Source of the DNA: Vitis vinifera
Lineage: Eukaryota; Streptophyta; Magnoliopsida; Vitales; Vitaceae
DNA: 64,000 bases
Assembly: GCF_030704535.1 (NCBI RefSeq)
Contig: NC_081823.1
Span: forward strand, 6,888,501 to 6,952,500
Direction of reading: 5' to 3'
Positions 1 through 12,248 of this stretch are shown piece by piece. The notes under the pieces were generated by a model, which saw only the letters and a program-made list of their open reading frames with translations, was not told the origin of the DNA and made no database searches. The number at the start of each line of letters is the position of its first letter. Positions within the stretch are counted from its first letter, which is position 1. A program made the translations under genes and the position numbers.

Positions 1-413
1 TTTTGAAAACCCAATTTTTGAAATTTGACCTCCTACCTTTTTTTTTTGGCCTTATTTGGATAAAAATATTTTCATTATTTTATTTTAAAAATATCATCTC
101 TTTTAAAACTTGCATGTAAATACTTGGAATAGTAAAAGATATTTATGTTAAAAATTGGTTACTTTTCAAGAAAAACATGAAAAAGGTTAAAAATTCATAA
201 TTTGGGGATTATTTAATCCATTTTAACAAAATATTTATTTGATTAATTGGTATAATTGAATTTTAGAAATTACTCTAATATCGATTTTAATTTGGGCCAC
301 TAAACTTTGGTAAACTAGTAGTTGATTACTTAAACTACAATTTTGAGGATATAAGGTTGTGGGCATTTAGAATTGTTTGAAAATTTTCATGTGTAATACC
401 AACGTGTGGGAGG

Positions 414-444
<31 letters not shown>

Positions 445-561
445 AGAGTATGATGGATAACAATAACAAGTTGATATGTGTAATACCAACGTGTGGGAGG
501 GAGGGAGAGAGAGAGAGAGATGGATAACAATAACAAGTTGATATGTGTAATACCAACGTGT

Positions 562-599
<38 letters not shown>

Positions 600-1924
600 A
601 GCTCAATAAATTAAGAGGTAACTCAGGATGTCCATGGCACTTTCCATATTCAGTTATAAATATAAGTTTATGATGATCACTTAGGGTTACGCATTTTGCT
701 CCAAGGGTTGGACACTATATAGAGGGATTTAGGGCTGCATAATTAACAGAAAGTGTAGAAGAGAAATCCAGTCCTTGATTATGTGCCACTTCCTAGTATC
801 TCACCATTGATCATGTCCTTCTAGAGTGTAGAAAGCACCCACACAATCATGCATACCTAGACGTTGTCATCACAGAGGAAGATCATTGATGACTTGGAAG
901 CAAAGAGCTACATCTTTCATCATCAAAGGGTTCTTCAAGGCTTGTGATCTCTCCAATTAATTTCTTCACAAATTACATTGAGATCAATTGAAACCTTTCC
1001 TTGAGAGGAGCAATCGTGTTCAACTTCATGCCTTTAAACTTCAAATTTGGATTAATTATGTCCATAATTCCTAGTTTGGATTAGTGAAAATTGGCATGAA
1101 GATCCTCGATGATAGAATCTCTTTATGATTCCAAACACTCAATCTAACCTCAAATTAATACTTGAAGGTGACCAAACTTGGTATGACTTTGAAGATTAAG
1201 TGGCATGAAAGCTATGAAATCTTGATGTGATTTTGATTGAGTTGCTCGATGTGACTTCAAGTAGCTAGTTGGTGGATGACTGACATGAGATAAATGGATT
1301 AGGAATTGATCTTGTGGACTTGCTTTTGGTTAAAATACTATATTCTCAATGTTATCTAATTGTGATACCTCATAGGTTTTTTGACCTTAGCTTGCAACAA
1401 AATTTCCCACATACATCAACATTTTCGTACGTATAATTGGTATTATGAACAATTTAGATTGATACTAATCATTACCTAGAGATTAATCGACATTTGACTC
1501 ATAGGTTAATTGCAGTGACAAATATTTACAAGCATTTTTCAAAAGCAGATCAAAGAGAGGAGATCCATTATCTAATTAAGTGATACGTAGGATCGCATCT
1601 CTTGGGCTAGCTGTAAGCCTGTAACCTTATACACGTTGACCCCAATGGCCCTGCTAACAGATTAACATCCGAGTACTGAAGGTAGTTGAACCAATATATT
1701 TATGCTTATATAGAGAGAGAGAATTCTGATATCTACTTCTATTATTCATTTAGAGACAACATAAAATAATGAAACTTGCCATCCTCTCCAATGAATAAAG
1801 TATGCCCAACCAAAGAGCCAGAGAAAAAGAAAGAACAAAGAAACACCTGAGGATTTTTTTTTAAAGATCATCATTATTAATATTATGTAAAGGAAGAGAG
1901 AAAAAAAAAATTCTAACACAATTC
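1..1924. other. Intergenic DNA downstream of the WRKY gene
   Basis: No coding region can be supported here. The stretch is AT-rich and holds a GA-rich minisatellite (391-600, listed separately). The part from about 620 to 1700 is less AT-rich and contains no convincing open reading frame, splice-site chain or RNA gene. The last 200 bases before the WRKY stop codon probably include its 3' untranslated region, but no poly(A) signal was assigned. Confidence 0.6.
391..600. repeat. GA-rich minisatellite, three units
   Basis: The phrase gtgtaataccaacgtgtggg occurs at about 391, 477 and 545. Each copy is followed by a run of GA dinucleotides of different length. The spacer gatggataacaataacaag separates the units. 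Unit length is 55-86 bases, varying mainly with the GA run. Apparent open reading frames across it are only repeat translations (Leu-Ser runs). Confidence 0.85.
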
Positions 1925-4193
1925 TTAATTCCCTACCAAATTTGAGTTCCCAATATTATTGTCGACATTGGTGCTTCTTGTGTTGGTACTACTGTTACTA
2001 CTATTGTTTGGATGAACATTGCCAATAATGGAAGTGATGGCTGCCACTAGAGCTGCAGTGAAGTTCGGGTCTGCGGTGATGGCAGCCGTTGCTGCAGTTA
2101 CTGTGTCTGAGGATGATGACGATGGCTTCAGCACTTGCTCGGTTCCTACTTGAGGAGGCTGCATTTCTGGGGAGCTTTGAAGGGCGGAGAATTTGGATTG
2201 GCTGTGAAGCACTGGATTGAAAGCGTGCGACCCAGGAGCAAAATTCTGGGGAAGGTTTTGGAAAGGGACATGGAATTGGGCATTCGGCCTCTGGTGCTGT
2301 AAGAGGTTCGGGCTGTGTGTAAGATCTAATGTAATAGTGGGAAAGGGCGCTGAAGCTGAAATCGTTGCCAAGCTTGGGGAGCATGGGAACATAGTCCTTG
2401 AATGAAAGCTCGAGCTCATTATCCCATCTGAGCTCGGCATTGATCCCGAAAGTAGCATTGTTGCAGCAGCTGATGTGGTCGAGGCCATCGCCATGGCAGC
2501 CGGAGGTAGGGGATGGTTGTGATGGCCTTCATAAGTTGTTATGAGGACGGTCCGATCTTCTGCAGATCTCTGGACCTGTTTGCCATCAAATTCCATCCAA
2601 TTAATAAATTTTTCCTTCTTAATTACACTTGAAACTAAGAATGGAATGTAACAAGGGTGATTGGAAGAGGAGCATACTTGTTTGCGAACTGGACAAGCAG
2701 TTGCCATGGTGCATCGATAATAAGCTCGAGGGCATGGGTTTCCTTTCGCCATCTTTTGTCCATACTTTCTCCATTGGCATCCATCGGAGATCTGTATAGT
2801 GGATTAAGATCGGCCAATGGTCAAACATTTATTTTTATAATTTGGAGTACTGAATCTTCCAATCTACAAACAGTCCAGATTGTGATTGAAAGCGACTTCA
2901 ATGAAAAAGAACTTTTAACCCCATCTAAACACAATATCTGGATCCAGCTTGGAAAGGTGACTTTTATTGTATGCTTCAATTTTCAAACTTTAGAATTAAT
3001 GTTTACTTACCATGGATGCCTCCGATCTTGCTCGAACTGAGACCCGAGCTTTCCTCATCATGGACATGGCTTCTGAGGCCTGTTCGACATTCTGTGAACA
3101 ATTAAATTTAGGGACTTTGTTAGGAAGCCCGCCTTGTAATGATTGGTCTGAACTCTCTTCTCTTCCTCCATCCTTGTTTTCATTACTAGTACTGCCAGTC
3201 TTCCGCCTCCTTGACTCCCTGGATGCATCTTCATTGGTTTGAGGAGATCTGGAACCCGACCAAGATGGTGATGACTCATCCTTTTCGGCCATAGACGCCC
3301 GACCCAAATCCATGAATTGCCTTGGAACGATGGTTTCATTTCTGTTCCTCTCTCCCACTTTTCCTTCAGTATTCACCTAAACAAACAACACCCAGTGTTA
3401 GGAGATCAATTACTATAAAAGATCTAGACATGCACCTTGAAATGAAGGTCATAATTACCTCGTTTGCTAGGGAGATTTCAGCTCTCCGATTGTGTTGCCT
3501 TTGCATCAGCGTTACAACATGCATCTGTAGGGCGGAGTAGTTATTGTTGACTTGACTCAGCATGGCTCTCAACTGTTTATTTTCCTTGTTCATATTCTCT
3601 AACTCAGCCCGTAGACCTACCATCTTCTGCACCACAAAAATAAACTTCAAATAAATCATCTAAATCCAATACTGTAAACACATAAAAAAAATAAATAAAT
3701 AAAGGAAGAAAAGAACATCATCTGTACATCACTCATGTTGAGCTTTTCCTTGTTGCTAGGTGATGTTCCACCATCCACCGAAGATTTTTCGCTACCACCG
3801 CTCGCTAAGTGAAGATTCAACCCAGTCTATAACCCAAAGAAGAAAACCCAAAGAAAAAAAAATCTAAAATCAAGAAGAGAAAAGGTTTATATATATGGAT
3901 ATACACATAGAGAGAGTACTTCAGAATTCACGTACATTTATGTGGAAACCTTGCACCAGCCCATCATGTGCGGTTGTCTCCCTCTTGACATCCACCCTCG
4001 CTGTTTCTTTCTGAGCAAAGAAGTCCATCTCATTGATCCTCCGGTTGGGGACCAACGAAGAAACTCCTCCTCCAACAACAACACCGCCGCCGCCGCCATC
4101 CATCTTAAAAGGCTTGGAAAAGGAGAAGGCAGATGGATGAGAATGATTATCAGAGAGTGGGCGTCCGCCCCCACTACTACCACCATTGTCCAT
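1925..4193 (-). CDS. WRKY6-like: WRKY transcription factor, group IIb (WRKY6/31/42 type)
   Basis: Nuclear DNA-binding protein expected to bind W-boxes (TTGAC[C/T]). Six exons: 4193-3936, 3826-3728, 3626-3459, 3376-3011, 2791-2678, 2575-1925, all phase 0, giving 551 aa. The N-terminal part has the subgroup motifs INEMDFF, VKRE and HINTGLNL (about residues 55-91). Residues 120-160 form a leucine zipper (heptad leucines, Asn/Lys/Glu-rich). A basic stretch ESRRRK lies in exon 4. WRKYGQK is at 304-310; the zinc ligands are C324, C330, H354 and H356 (C-X5-C-X23-H-X-H). The intron after CPVRKQ, just before VQR, is the V-type intron of groups IIa/IIb. The C-terminal half is Ser/Pro/Asn-rich and contains LDLTHSP. 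The subgroup usually has VQRC; here it is VQRS, which is not a zinc ligand. The ATG at 4193 is the first that joins this frame. Whether it is the orthologue of WRKY6, 31 or 42 was not resolved. Confidence 0.95.
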
Positions 4194-4455
4194 AAATGGG
4201 GATTGGAAGAAGAAGAAGAAGACGAAGAAATGAAGAGATGTGAGAAGAAGGGAAGTCTTAAAAGTCTAAAAAGTCTCTCTCCATGATGCAATAGACTCGG
4301 CATTAAAAGAGGTTAGAACAAAGACCAAATTGAGAAACAGATCGCCCTCCCTCTAAGCTCTGAGGTAAGCGAATGCGTCAATCTGACATCTGGCGCTGAG
4401 AGAAACTAAGAGAGAGAAAGTTAGAGCGTGAGTCTACTGTATGTCAGAACTGAGT

Positions 4456-4533
4456 TTGACTCGTTCCACGAGTCCACCGCTCCGATTGGTCCGGCGCGTT
4501 CCACGTGAGGAGGCATAGTCAACCAATTTGACC
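4456..4533. promoter_or_regulatory. W-box cluster and G-box upstream of the WRKY gene
   Basis: Three W-box cores lie within 80 bases: TTGACT (4456-4461, plus), TTGACT on the minus strand (4517-4522), and TTGACC (4528-4533, plus). A G-box CACGTG sits at 4502-4507. They are 263-340 bases upstream of the WRKY start codon, a normal promoter distance. WRKY proteins are known to bind W-boxes, so auto- or cross-regulation by WRKY factors is likely; this is inference. Confidence 0.6.
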
Positions 4534-5352
4534 GCCACGCTCCACCGATCGTGCGCGCATAATTTCTTTATTAATTATTTTATCTTACTATTATCATTAG
4601 ATAACACAAAAATAAAAATTTGATTCCCATTGCTGTAAAACGTTCTTGTTTTTTTCTGGTTAGATCTGAACAAGGTTGAACCTTTCCAAATCGCAGCCCC
4701 ATCTTTCATGGCGGCATCAAATAAGAAGTCAAAACGACTACAAATCACATCCCTTTCGCTTACGTTACGGCTGTCCTTAAATTCACAATACCCACCACTA
4801 ATATTCACGGCTGTAGTTTTCAACCATCACGGGACACAAGAAAAAAATAATTATGGAAACCATTATTATAATTATGACGTTGTCTGATTTGAAACTGCGG
4901 CCGAAGACTTCAGTGGTTGGCCACAAGGCCCACGACTTGGAATGAATCTGATAGGTAGCTAGCTAGCTTTATGCATGGGGGTCGTTTTTTCAAAGGTGGA
5001 GCTACTTAGTATTAGGAGAAATTGTGGCTATGAATTGACCGATTGATTGGAAATTTTCTTTCCATGACCAGTCCAAGGGAGTGAAATGGGTGGATGCTTG
5101 TGGTTGTGGATTTATTTTGATTTATTTTATTAATTATTATTTTAATTTTTAAGTGATGTATGATTGAACTACAAATCATACACAAAATTCATCTATTTTT
5201 TTTACCAACATATGAAATCTACCAAGCTTCATTAAAATAATTCACTTTAATTTTGGGTTTTACTAAATTTTAAACCTTGTTTGTTTGATTTTAGGGAGTT
5301 AAAAATCTTTTTAAAACCTAATAAAAACTTATAGATATATATCCAATCCTAA

Positions 5353-5720
5353 GGTCTTATTTGGTAGCTGCTTTTGAAAACTGTTATATGATGTTTTTTA
5401 AAATAAAAAATATGTTTGAAAATTTGAAATATTTTTAACGTGTTTTTAATATTTTTAAATATACTTTAAAAATATTTTTTTTATCTCATACTTTATTTTT
5501 AATCATTCTTTATACTTGTATAATTATTTTTAAAATATTATTTAGAAAACAAGTGAAAACAATAGAAAATAACTAAAATATATTATGTGAAAAAAATCAT
5601 ATTTTCTTTTATTGAAGAACAAAAAATAGAAAACAATTTCTAGTTATGAAACATGTTTTGTTGTTTTTTTTTCTCTAGAAAACAAAAAATTATTTTCGAA
5701 AATAATTACCAAACAAGCCC
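5353..5720. mobile_element. MITE-like element with imperfect terminal inverted repeats
   Basis: The left end reads GGTCTTATTTGGTA and the reverse complement of the right end reads GGGCTTGTTTGGTA. Both are followed inward by a TTTTGAAAA/TTTTCGAAAA motif. The interior is AT-rich and non-coding, and the element is about 370 bases long. No clear target-site duplication was seen, so the superfamily (hAT or Harbinger type) is open. Confidence 0.6.
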
Positions 5721-6055
5721 AAAGCTTTCATTTTTCCAAAAGTGGGCTTTCATTTTTCCAAAAGTGTTTTTATTTTTTATTTTAAGGAGAAGCCATATTT
5801 GTAATACTAAATTCAAAAGTACATTAATTTTTCAAATATTTTATTTTTTTCACGCAAAAACCAATTTCTAATTATCAAAAGTGTTTTCTTGTTTTTTATT
5901 TTTTAGAAAACACAAAACTATTTTAAAAAATAATTGTTAAACGGACCTAAACCTTTCATTATTTTAAAAGTGTTTTTATTTTTTATTTTAAGAAGAAGCC
6001 ATATTTGTAATACTAAATTCAAAAGTAAATAATTTTTTCAAATATTTCATTGTTT
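5635..6055. repeat. Tandem duplication of about 200-230 bases overlapping a MITE end
   Basis: The block at about 5635-5853, which includes the right end of the adjacent MITE and the phrase gccatatttgtaatactaaa, recurs at about 5863-6052. The two copies have diverged. The offset changes from about 228 to 202 bases because copy one has an internal repeat of ctttcatttttccaaaagtg. Confidence 0.65.
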
Positions 6056-9000
6056 TCACAAAGGGAAAAAAAATATAATTTCAAATGTGATATACATTAA
6101 CTATCAACGGTAAAAGAATAAGTCAAAATTTAATCAGCTTTAATCCAAATTGATTTCGGATTAATTGACTCATTAGCCACCTTATTTTAAAATATATGCA
6201 TTCACATACATTGGGAAAAGATAAAGCCTCTTATAGCTGCATTAATCTTGGCTCCTTGGGCATTATGACATATAAAAATATCATTAATTAGCTTATAAAG
6301 AATTAATTAATTAATATGTAGCTTGCACCATTCCAATCTTACTGCTTAACCTCTTGCCACAAGAAACTTTGGATCAACTTGAGCGTCATCAGGTTGAATC
6401 AAGGCCAAGAGTCCCCTTACATGATGCAACCCTGAAAGCATTACCTTTTTTTTTTTTCTTCTTTTTTTTTTTTTTTCTTTTTTTTTTCATTTTTTCCAAG
6501 CATGCATGGGAGCATGCACGAGAATTTTGATCTCAAATATTATAGTATAAACTCAAAGTCAAGAAACGATCCACTACAAGCAATCCATCGGTTGAACTCA
6601 GATGGATAATCCTAGGCATAATTGGCTTAGTGGTAGTCATTGCGATCGAGCTATGATCATGGTTAATATTAGGGTTTGCTCCCCATGAAATAATAGATCG
6701 AGTTTAGGAATTTAATTCATCTAACTTTAGGATCATGTGAAATCATTAATTATATACGTGTGTATGCATATGCATATATGGACACCATCCCTTGGATATG
6801 TAAGTGGAAATGAAACTCCTGCAAAGTGTTTTTATAATGAATTGCATTGTAAAGAAATAATTTTGAAAAAAGGGTTTCATCAAGTATTAATTTAACAATC
6901 ATTTTAAGTGCTTTTTTAGTATTTTTAAAACTTATCAAATGTTTTGTTTTCAAAGAAAAATACTTTCAAATGCTAAGAAATACTTTTAACCTTTGTGAAT
7001 CACTTGTTATCTACTTCATTTAAGAATCAAAACACTGTGACATAAATTGGATGATGACCATAAGATAAACTTAATTTAGCAAGTTTTGTCCCCCCAATTC
7101 TTTGGATTATTTTTCCTAATAACCTAGATACTGTATTTATTAAGCAATGATAACTCTTAGAAACCTATTAAGGTGATTAATCAAGATTTAGCTCTTGATT
7201 TTAATCAAAATTCTACATTAATAAAGGCTCCTTTTTCAATTAATTAAAGTACATTCAAGTTTTCTCATAAAGGATATCGCTCACATGTGACCAAATGATT
7301 AACTTGAGAGCGACATCAACAATAATGGTACATGATGAGCTCCAAAGTTTGCTCCAAATATTCTTGAGTTTCATAATCTATCTTAAACTTGTGAATTTCA
7401 TCAAATTAATTTCCTTTAAACCCCGCATCTTAATTCATTGAATTTTACTTCATATGTATATTCCTCCGAATATTCTTATGTTTCGTAATCTTAATAAGAC
7501 TCGTGACTTTCATCAAATTAATTTTCTTTAAACCCCACACTTGATTCAATGAATCTTACTTTATATATATATATATATATTCATGGGTCAAATAAGTATA
7601 AGTCTAATTCTATTCCTAGTTTCACCTCCATTCATTATAGTTGGCCATTGAAATAATCAGGTTATATGAAGACTTATGTAGGGTGATATTTTCCCCATAA
7701 AAACCTTATCCTCCTAGTTCTAAAACCATGTTCAAATGAAATCACTTAAAACCTCAATTTGATAAATTTTATTTAGGGTCTTAGTCTAACTCATTATTCT
7801 CCTTACTCTTTTTCATTGTGATCCTTGGATTTGGTCATTCAAGTGGAATGATTATGATTAATCAAAACTTATAAGCCTCTAAATTTATTTTTTCTTGAAT
7901 TACTTAGTCATTTGACTTGCAATAGTAATTGTACTATTAGTACAGATCTTCTTTATACTTTAAACCCTAATTAATGAAGCCTTGAAGATTTTCAAGGTAC
8001 TGAAATATAACCAAGACTTTAATTTTCCCAACCCCCCACCCCCTTCCCTCCCCTCAAAAAAAGGAAGAAAAAGTCTTAAAACTATTATTATATCTTGATT
8101 TGATCTTAATTCTTTATACTTTAACCTAATTAATTGGCTTTTGGTTTTATGTTTGAGAAGGCTTGGCAATTAAAACGGGTAGGAAAATTTCTTGTTTCAT
8201 TGATTAAGCCAAAAATTTGAACAATGAACCTATCAAGTTTGGTAAAAGTTTGTCATGATTGAAGCAAATTATTCGAGGAATTCAACAAAAAGGGGTGGAA
8301 AAAAATCAATATGTTAGTTCCAACTTGGTTACAATGGCCACAAAAGAAGTCGATCGAGTAATAGTATACAACCAAAATAACATTCATTTTAGTAATGGTT
8401 TTTACTTAAGACATGGTCATCAAATGTGTTATTTTCATATGCCGTCATTGAAAACAACCGTCAAATGTGTATCAATTATCAAAATAAATAGTATTCAAAC
8501 TCAACATACAAAGGATGAGATGATGAGGTTGACATGAAAGGGTTGAACGTGGCTACAATCTCTTTTGCCAACCCATAACATGGAAAAAATGGGGGTGCAG
8601 TTAGATTACATGTCAAAGAAGAAAGGCCTTAGACTTTGAAATTGGGATAGTGCCGGTGGAATTAAATAAGACAGCCTGCTTAGAGCCTCTATTTTTCCAA
8701 CTTTTGGTTGGAAATTTTGCCCACGATGTGATTATGATGTTCCACAAAGTAATAATTAATGAACATTTTTAAAGGTAGAGAGAATTATTTGAAATAATAT
8801 TTGGAATGGCAGTTGAATTTCATTTTGATTTTGTAAAGATTATAATATGATTTTAGTAATCTTGTAGAGGAACTACATGTTGAAATAAAGTGTAGTATGT
8901 GTGATATGGCAGGTGAGAGAAGGTCTCCATCTAGAAGTAATTTATCAAATTAGTAATTATTATAAAAACTTATTTTCCTAGGTAATGACTTAACAATATA

Positions 9001-9116
9001 TTATTAGCATATTTGAATTTAGTGATGAGAAGAAAAACTTTTTTTATAACTTAATTAAAGCTTCTAGCTAACTTAACCAAGAAGCTTAATATAAAATTTT
9101 AAAAGAAATATTTAAA

Positions 9117-9403
9117 GATCTGTTTGATAACTGCTTCCAATATCAGTTTTGTGTTTTTAAGAATAAAACATACAGTATTTTTAGATAACATTTTTTTAAT
9201 TAATTTTTATTAAAGAATTGTTTTAAAAAATAATTATATAAATATGTGGAATGACTAAAGATAAAACAGTAGACATAAAAATTATTTTTAAAAATATTAA
9301 AAACAAGAGAAATATATTTTAGGTCTTTAAACAAACTTCTATTATACAAAAATCAAATAACAGTTTTCAAAAATTATTTTCTACAATAATGACCAAACAT
9401 GTC
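9117..9403. mobile_element. MITE-like element, same style of ends as the one at 5353
   Basis: The left end is GATCTGTTTGATAACTGC and the reverse complement of the right end is GACATGTTTGGTCATTA. The inner part contains the AT-rich, poly-A/T blocks of this kind of element. It is non-coding and degenerate. The boundaries are approximate and no target-site duplication was confirmed. Confidence 0.5.
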
Positions 9404-12248
9404 ATAATTTTTTCAACTTAAATAAAATTAGGATGAAAATTTAAAAGACATTACTTTTCTTATAATTAAGCTTTTTAAAAATTTTAATTATATAAAATAT
9501 ATGAGAAAATTTTTCATTCTGATAATTATAATTTTGACTTCTAGTTCAAATTTTAATTTATAAGCAAAAATAAAAACTAGATCGCTCCAAAGAAAAAGGG
9601 TCCCAAGGTAGCTATCAGCCCGTCAAATTAACATCTTTGAACGAAGAACCAAGGAAGAGGTGAATACATGTCAAACCTACCATAAATGCCAAGGCATGTT
9701 GCGCCACTTGAAAGCAAAAGAATCTACATTTTTCTTGGGCTAATCCGGACTCCATGTTTTTGACATTATTTTCAAGAGTTGGTACCTCTCCCTACTTTCT
9801 AACATCAAACTGTTTTTCTTATTCAAACCTATTTCCTTTCATTTCAATCCCTCTCTTCTTCTCCATGTGACAACCCTAGCTATCAACCCCGGCCACTTGC
9901 AACTTCCATTCAAACTCAACTTGAATTCCTCTCTCTTTCTCTCTCTTTCTCAAGTTTCTCTACTTTACTGCAACCCCAGCTGTTTTCCTCTAACTTCTTT
10001 TCTCATCCTACTGGATTCTGCCCCCACTACAGGTCACGGTGACAAAAATCACTATTAATTGATTTGAGTTTAATTAAATCTTCTTTTTTTCACTAACGTA
10101 ATCTATATCTGCATAGAACAAACCTATGAAAAATGCAGTCTCGGTAAAATTTTTCAATCCTGCAATTATCATACATAATTTTTTATAAAATTAAAAGTAT
10201 TTATATATGTATTACTTATTTTAAAATTATAATTATATCGTCTTTTAATACTTCACGTTTACGAAGGTATATCCATTGAAAAAGTTAAATTGGGAATGGG
10301 AAGTCAAGGTTGCATACGTATATAAGCACTTTTCACGTGCGGTGCGGAAAAGAATGCTTGAACTTTGAGAAAAGCTAGGGTGGTGGAAGTTTTCTCCCTT
10401 GTTTTAATATCTTAGGGGGAAGGACATTTGACTATGAAATCTTGTTTAATTTTGATTTTTGAGTGGCACCCCAACCACTTTTTGTTTCAAATCACAATCC
10501 AAATTGTATACCCCAACCACTAACTTTATGATTGATGACTTAATGTCTTAGCCCTAAAGGTCTTTTAGCCTCTAGGATTATGAGTCCACACTCCCCATAA
10601 ATGCCTATCATGTGATAATTTCCTTTTGGTTGTAAATTGTTTTTTGTTTATAGAAAAATAAAATAAAAAAAGAACTATTAATGGAAATGTCTAAAAATAA
10701 GTTAATTTAAGAAAATATTAGAAATTATTATTTTCAGGATTTAAAAAATAAATACTATTTTTATGAAGGAGAAAATCAAATGGGAAAACTAGAATGAAAA
10801 GTCATTTTTAAATTTTCTACTAGATAATTCCAAGAAGGCTCTTGTAGAGAGAATTGATGCTAGTGGACAACAAACTTTGAAGGCCATAGCAATCATCCAA
10901 TCTTACAAGCATTTGGCATACTATCAAACCAAGAAAAAAACAAAAGGAAAGAAGAAAAACCATGACATGAAAAGCAAGTTTAGTAGCTTTTTTTATCAAT
11001 GAAAAAGAGTGGATCAAACTAATAATTGAATATTTTCAAACTATATATATTATATATATATATATCAATTGTTGAGAATGATGACTTGTTACCTAACTTG
11101 GAGAGCCGGCCCACAATTATCATTCTAAGGCATTGAATTAGTAGACTAATTAGGTGATCTATAGTCTATGATGGTAGGTGAAATTCAATGAACGATAATC
11201 ATGGACTGATGCGAGGTCATATTCAAGATGCATGGTTCTATCTTACGCAAGAAATCAGCATTCCTCTATTGCATCACCAATGCAAAGTATTCAAACTTAA
11301 TTTGTACTATGTTCATAATATGCGGTGAAGAAAGAAATAAGATTTTAATAAAAATGAGATTCAATTTCCGTGTGATTAAAGTTTTGATTTCCATTTTTGT
11401 TTCGTAAAAACGATCCAAGTATAATGAGTGGAAAATAAAACGGACAGGCTTAAATCAAAATTGATACACACAATATCAGGGGAGAGCAAGAAACTAAAAT
11501 CATAGAAAAAGTGAAATTTAATTTGTATGAGATTCACGTTTTTATTTTTATTCTCGTTTTAAAAACAGTTCAAATATAAGAATGAGTGGAAAATAAAAAG
11601 GAATGTTTTCTAGAAGAACATTGGAATGAAAAAAAAGAAAAAAAAACCATGTTTCTGAAAGTACATAAATGGGAAAAAACATGTTTTATAAATGGGCCAC
11701 TTTGTGTTGTAGGATGAAGGGACGATGAAATTCCAAGTTTACTTGACAAGGGAAAATTGCTATCCCACGTGCATACATCGAACACATTGAGCAGAGTCTC
11801 TTTGATATGCATGCATCAATGCTGCGGTCTTGTCTTTGACAGGAAAATATGCGATCCTCTCATTTTGCACATATTCAATGAACGCCGGGTCTTTGTTTCT
11901 CTTGGAAAAACCACTCGAATCAAACGTCAACACTAGCGTAGACGCTCGACCATTTCATACTGTGGGGCATGGATATGAAAAATAGAATGAATAGGACAAA
12001 ATATAGAGAAGAGAAGATGCATCCGGAATCGTGTTTGGGCGGTGACTGGATCATCTTAATAATAGGTAAATTTGCTATGAACTCAAAGCTCTATTACAAC
12101 ACTCGAAAACAATCACCAGAAAAGAAGAGGGGAAATCAAAGGGAGAAAGGTAATTATCCATTGGCTCTTTACAACAAAGGCCGAATAATAATATCCGCAG
12201 CTGTCATGGCAAAACAGTGGAGTAAACAAAATGGTTTTGCTGCTGACA

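Larger units (their letters stand above)
4600..12248. other. Long AT-rich intergenic region without supported genes
   Basis: About 7.6 kb between the WRKY promoter and the 3' end of the SURP gene. No reading frame shows codon structure, a domain or splice phases. Contents are two MITE-like elements (5353-5720 and 9117-9403), a tandem duplication (about 5635-6055), a poly-T tract (about 6451-6487), short AT runs (7561-7581 and 11040-11065), and a pyrimidine-rich stretch at 9840-10030 that resembles a plant leader but has no ATG-initiated frame. Nothing else was recognised. Confidence 0.6.

Noticed and set aside
3938..4303. 121-codon minus-strand frame and its plus-strand counterpart over WRKY exon 1
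   Set aside because: They are out of frame with the exon that continues into the zipper and WRKY domain; composition (Ser/Leu runs) is a shadow of Gly- and Asn-rich codons.
6600..6670. tRNA-like phrase ggcttagtggtagtc
   Set aside because: No matching T-arm or acceptor stem pairing nearby, so no tRNA gene.
9840..10058. 63-codon frame in a pyrimidine-rich stretch
   Set aside because: It begins with GTG, the ATG two bases earlier is followed directly by a stop, and no splice continuation was found.
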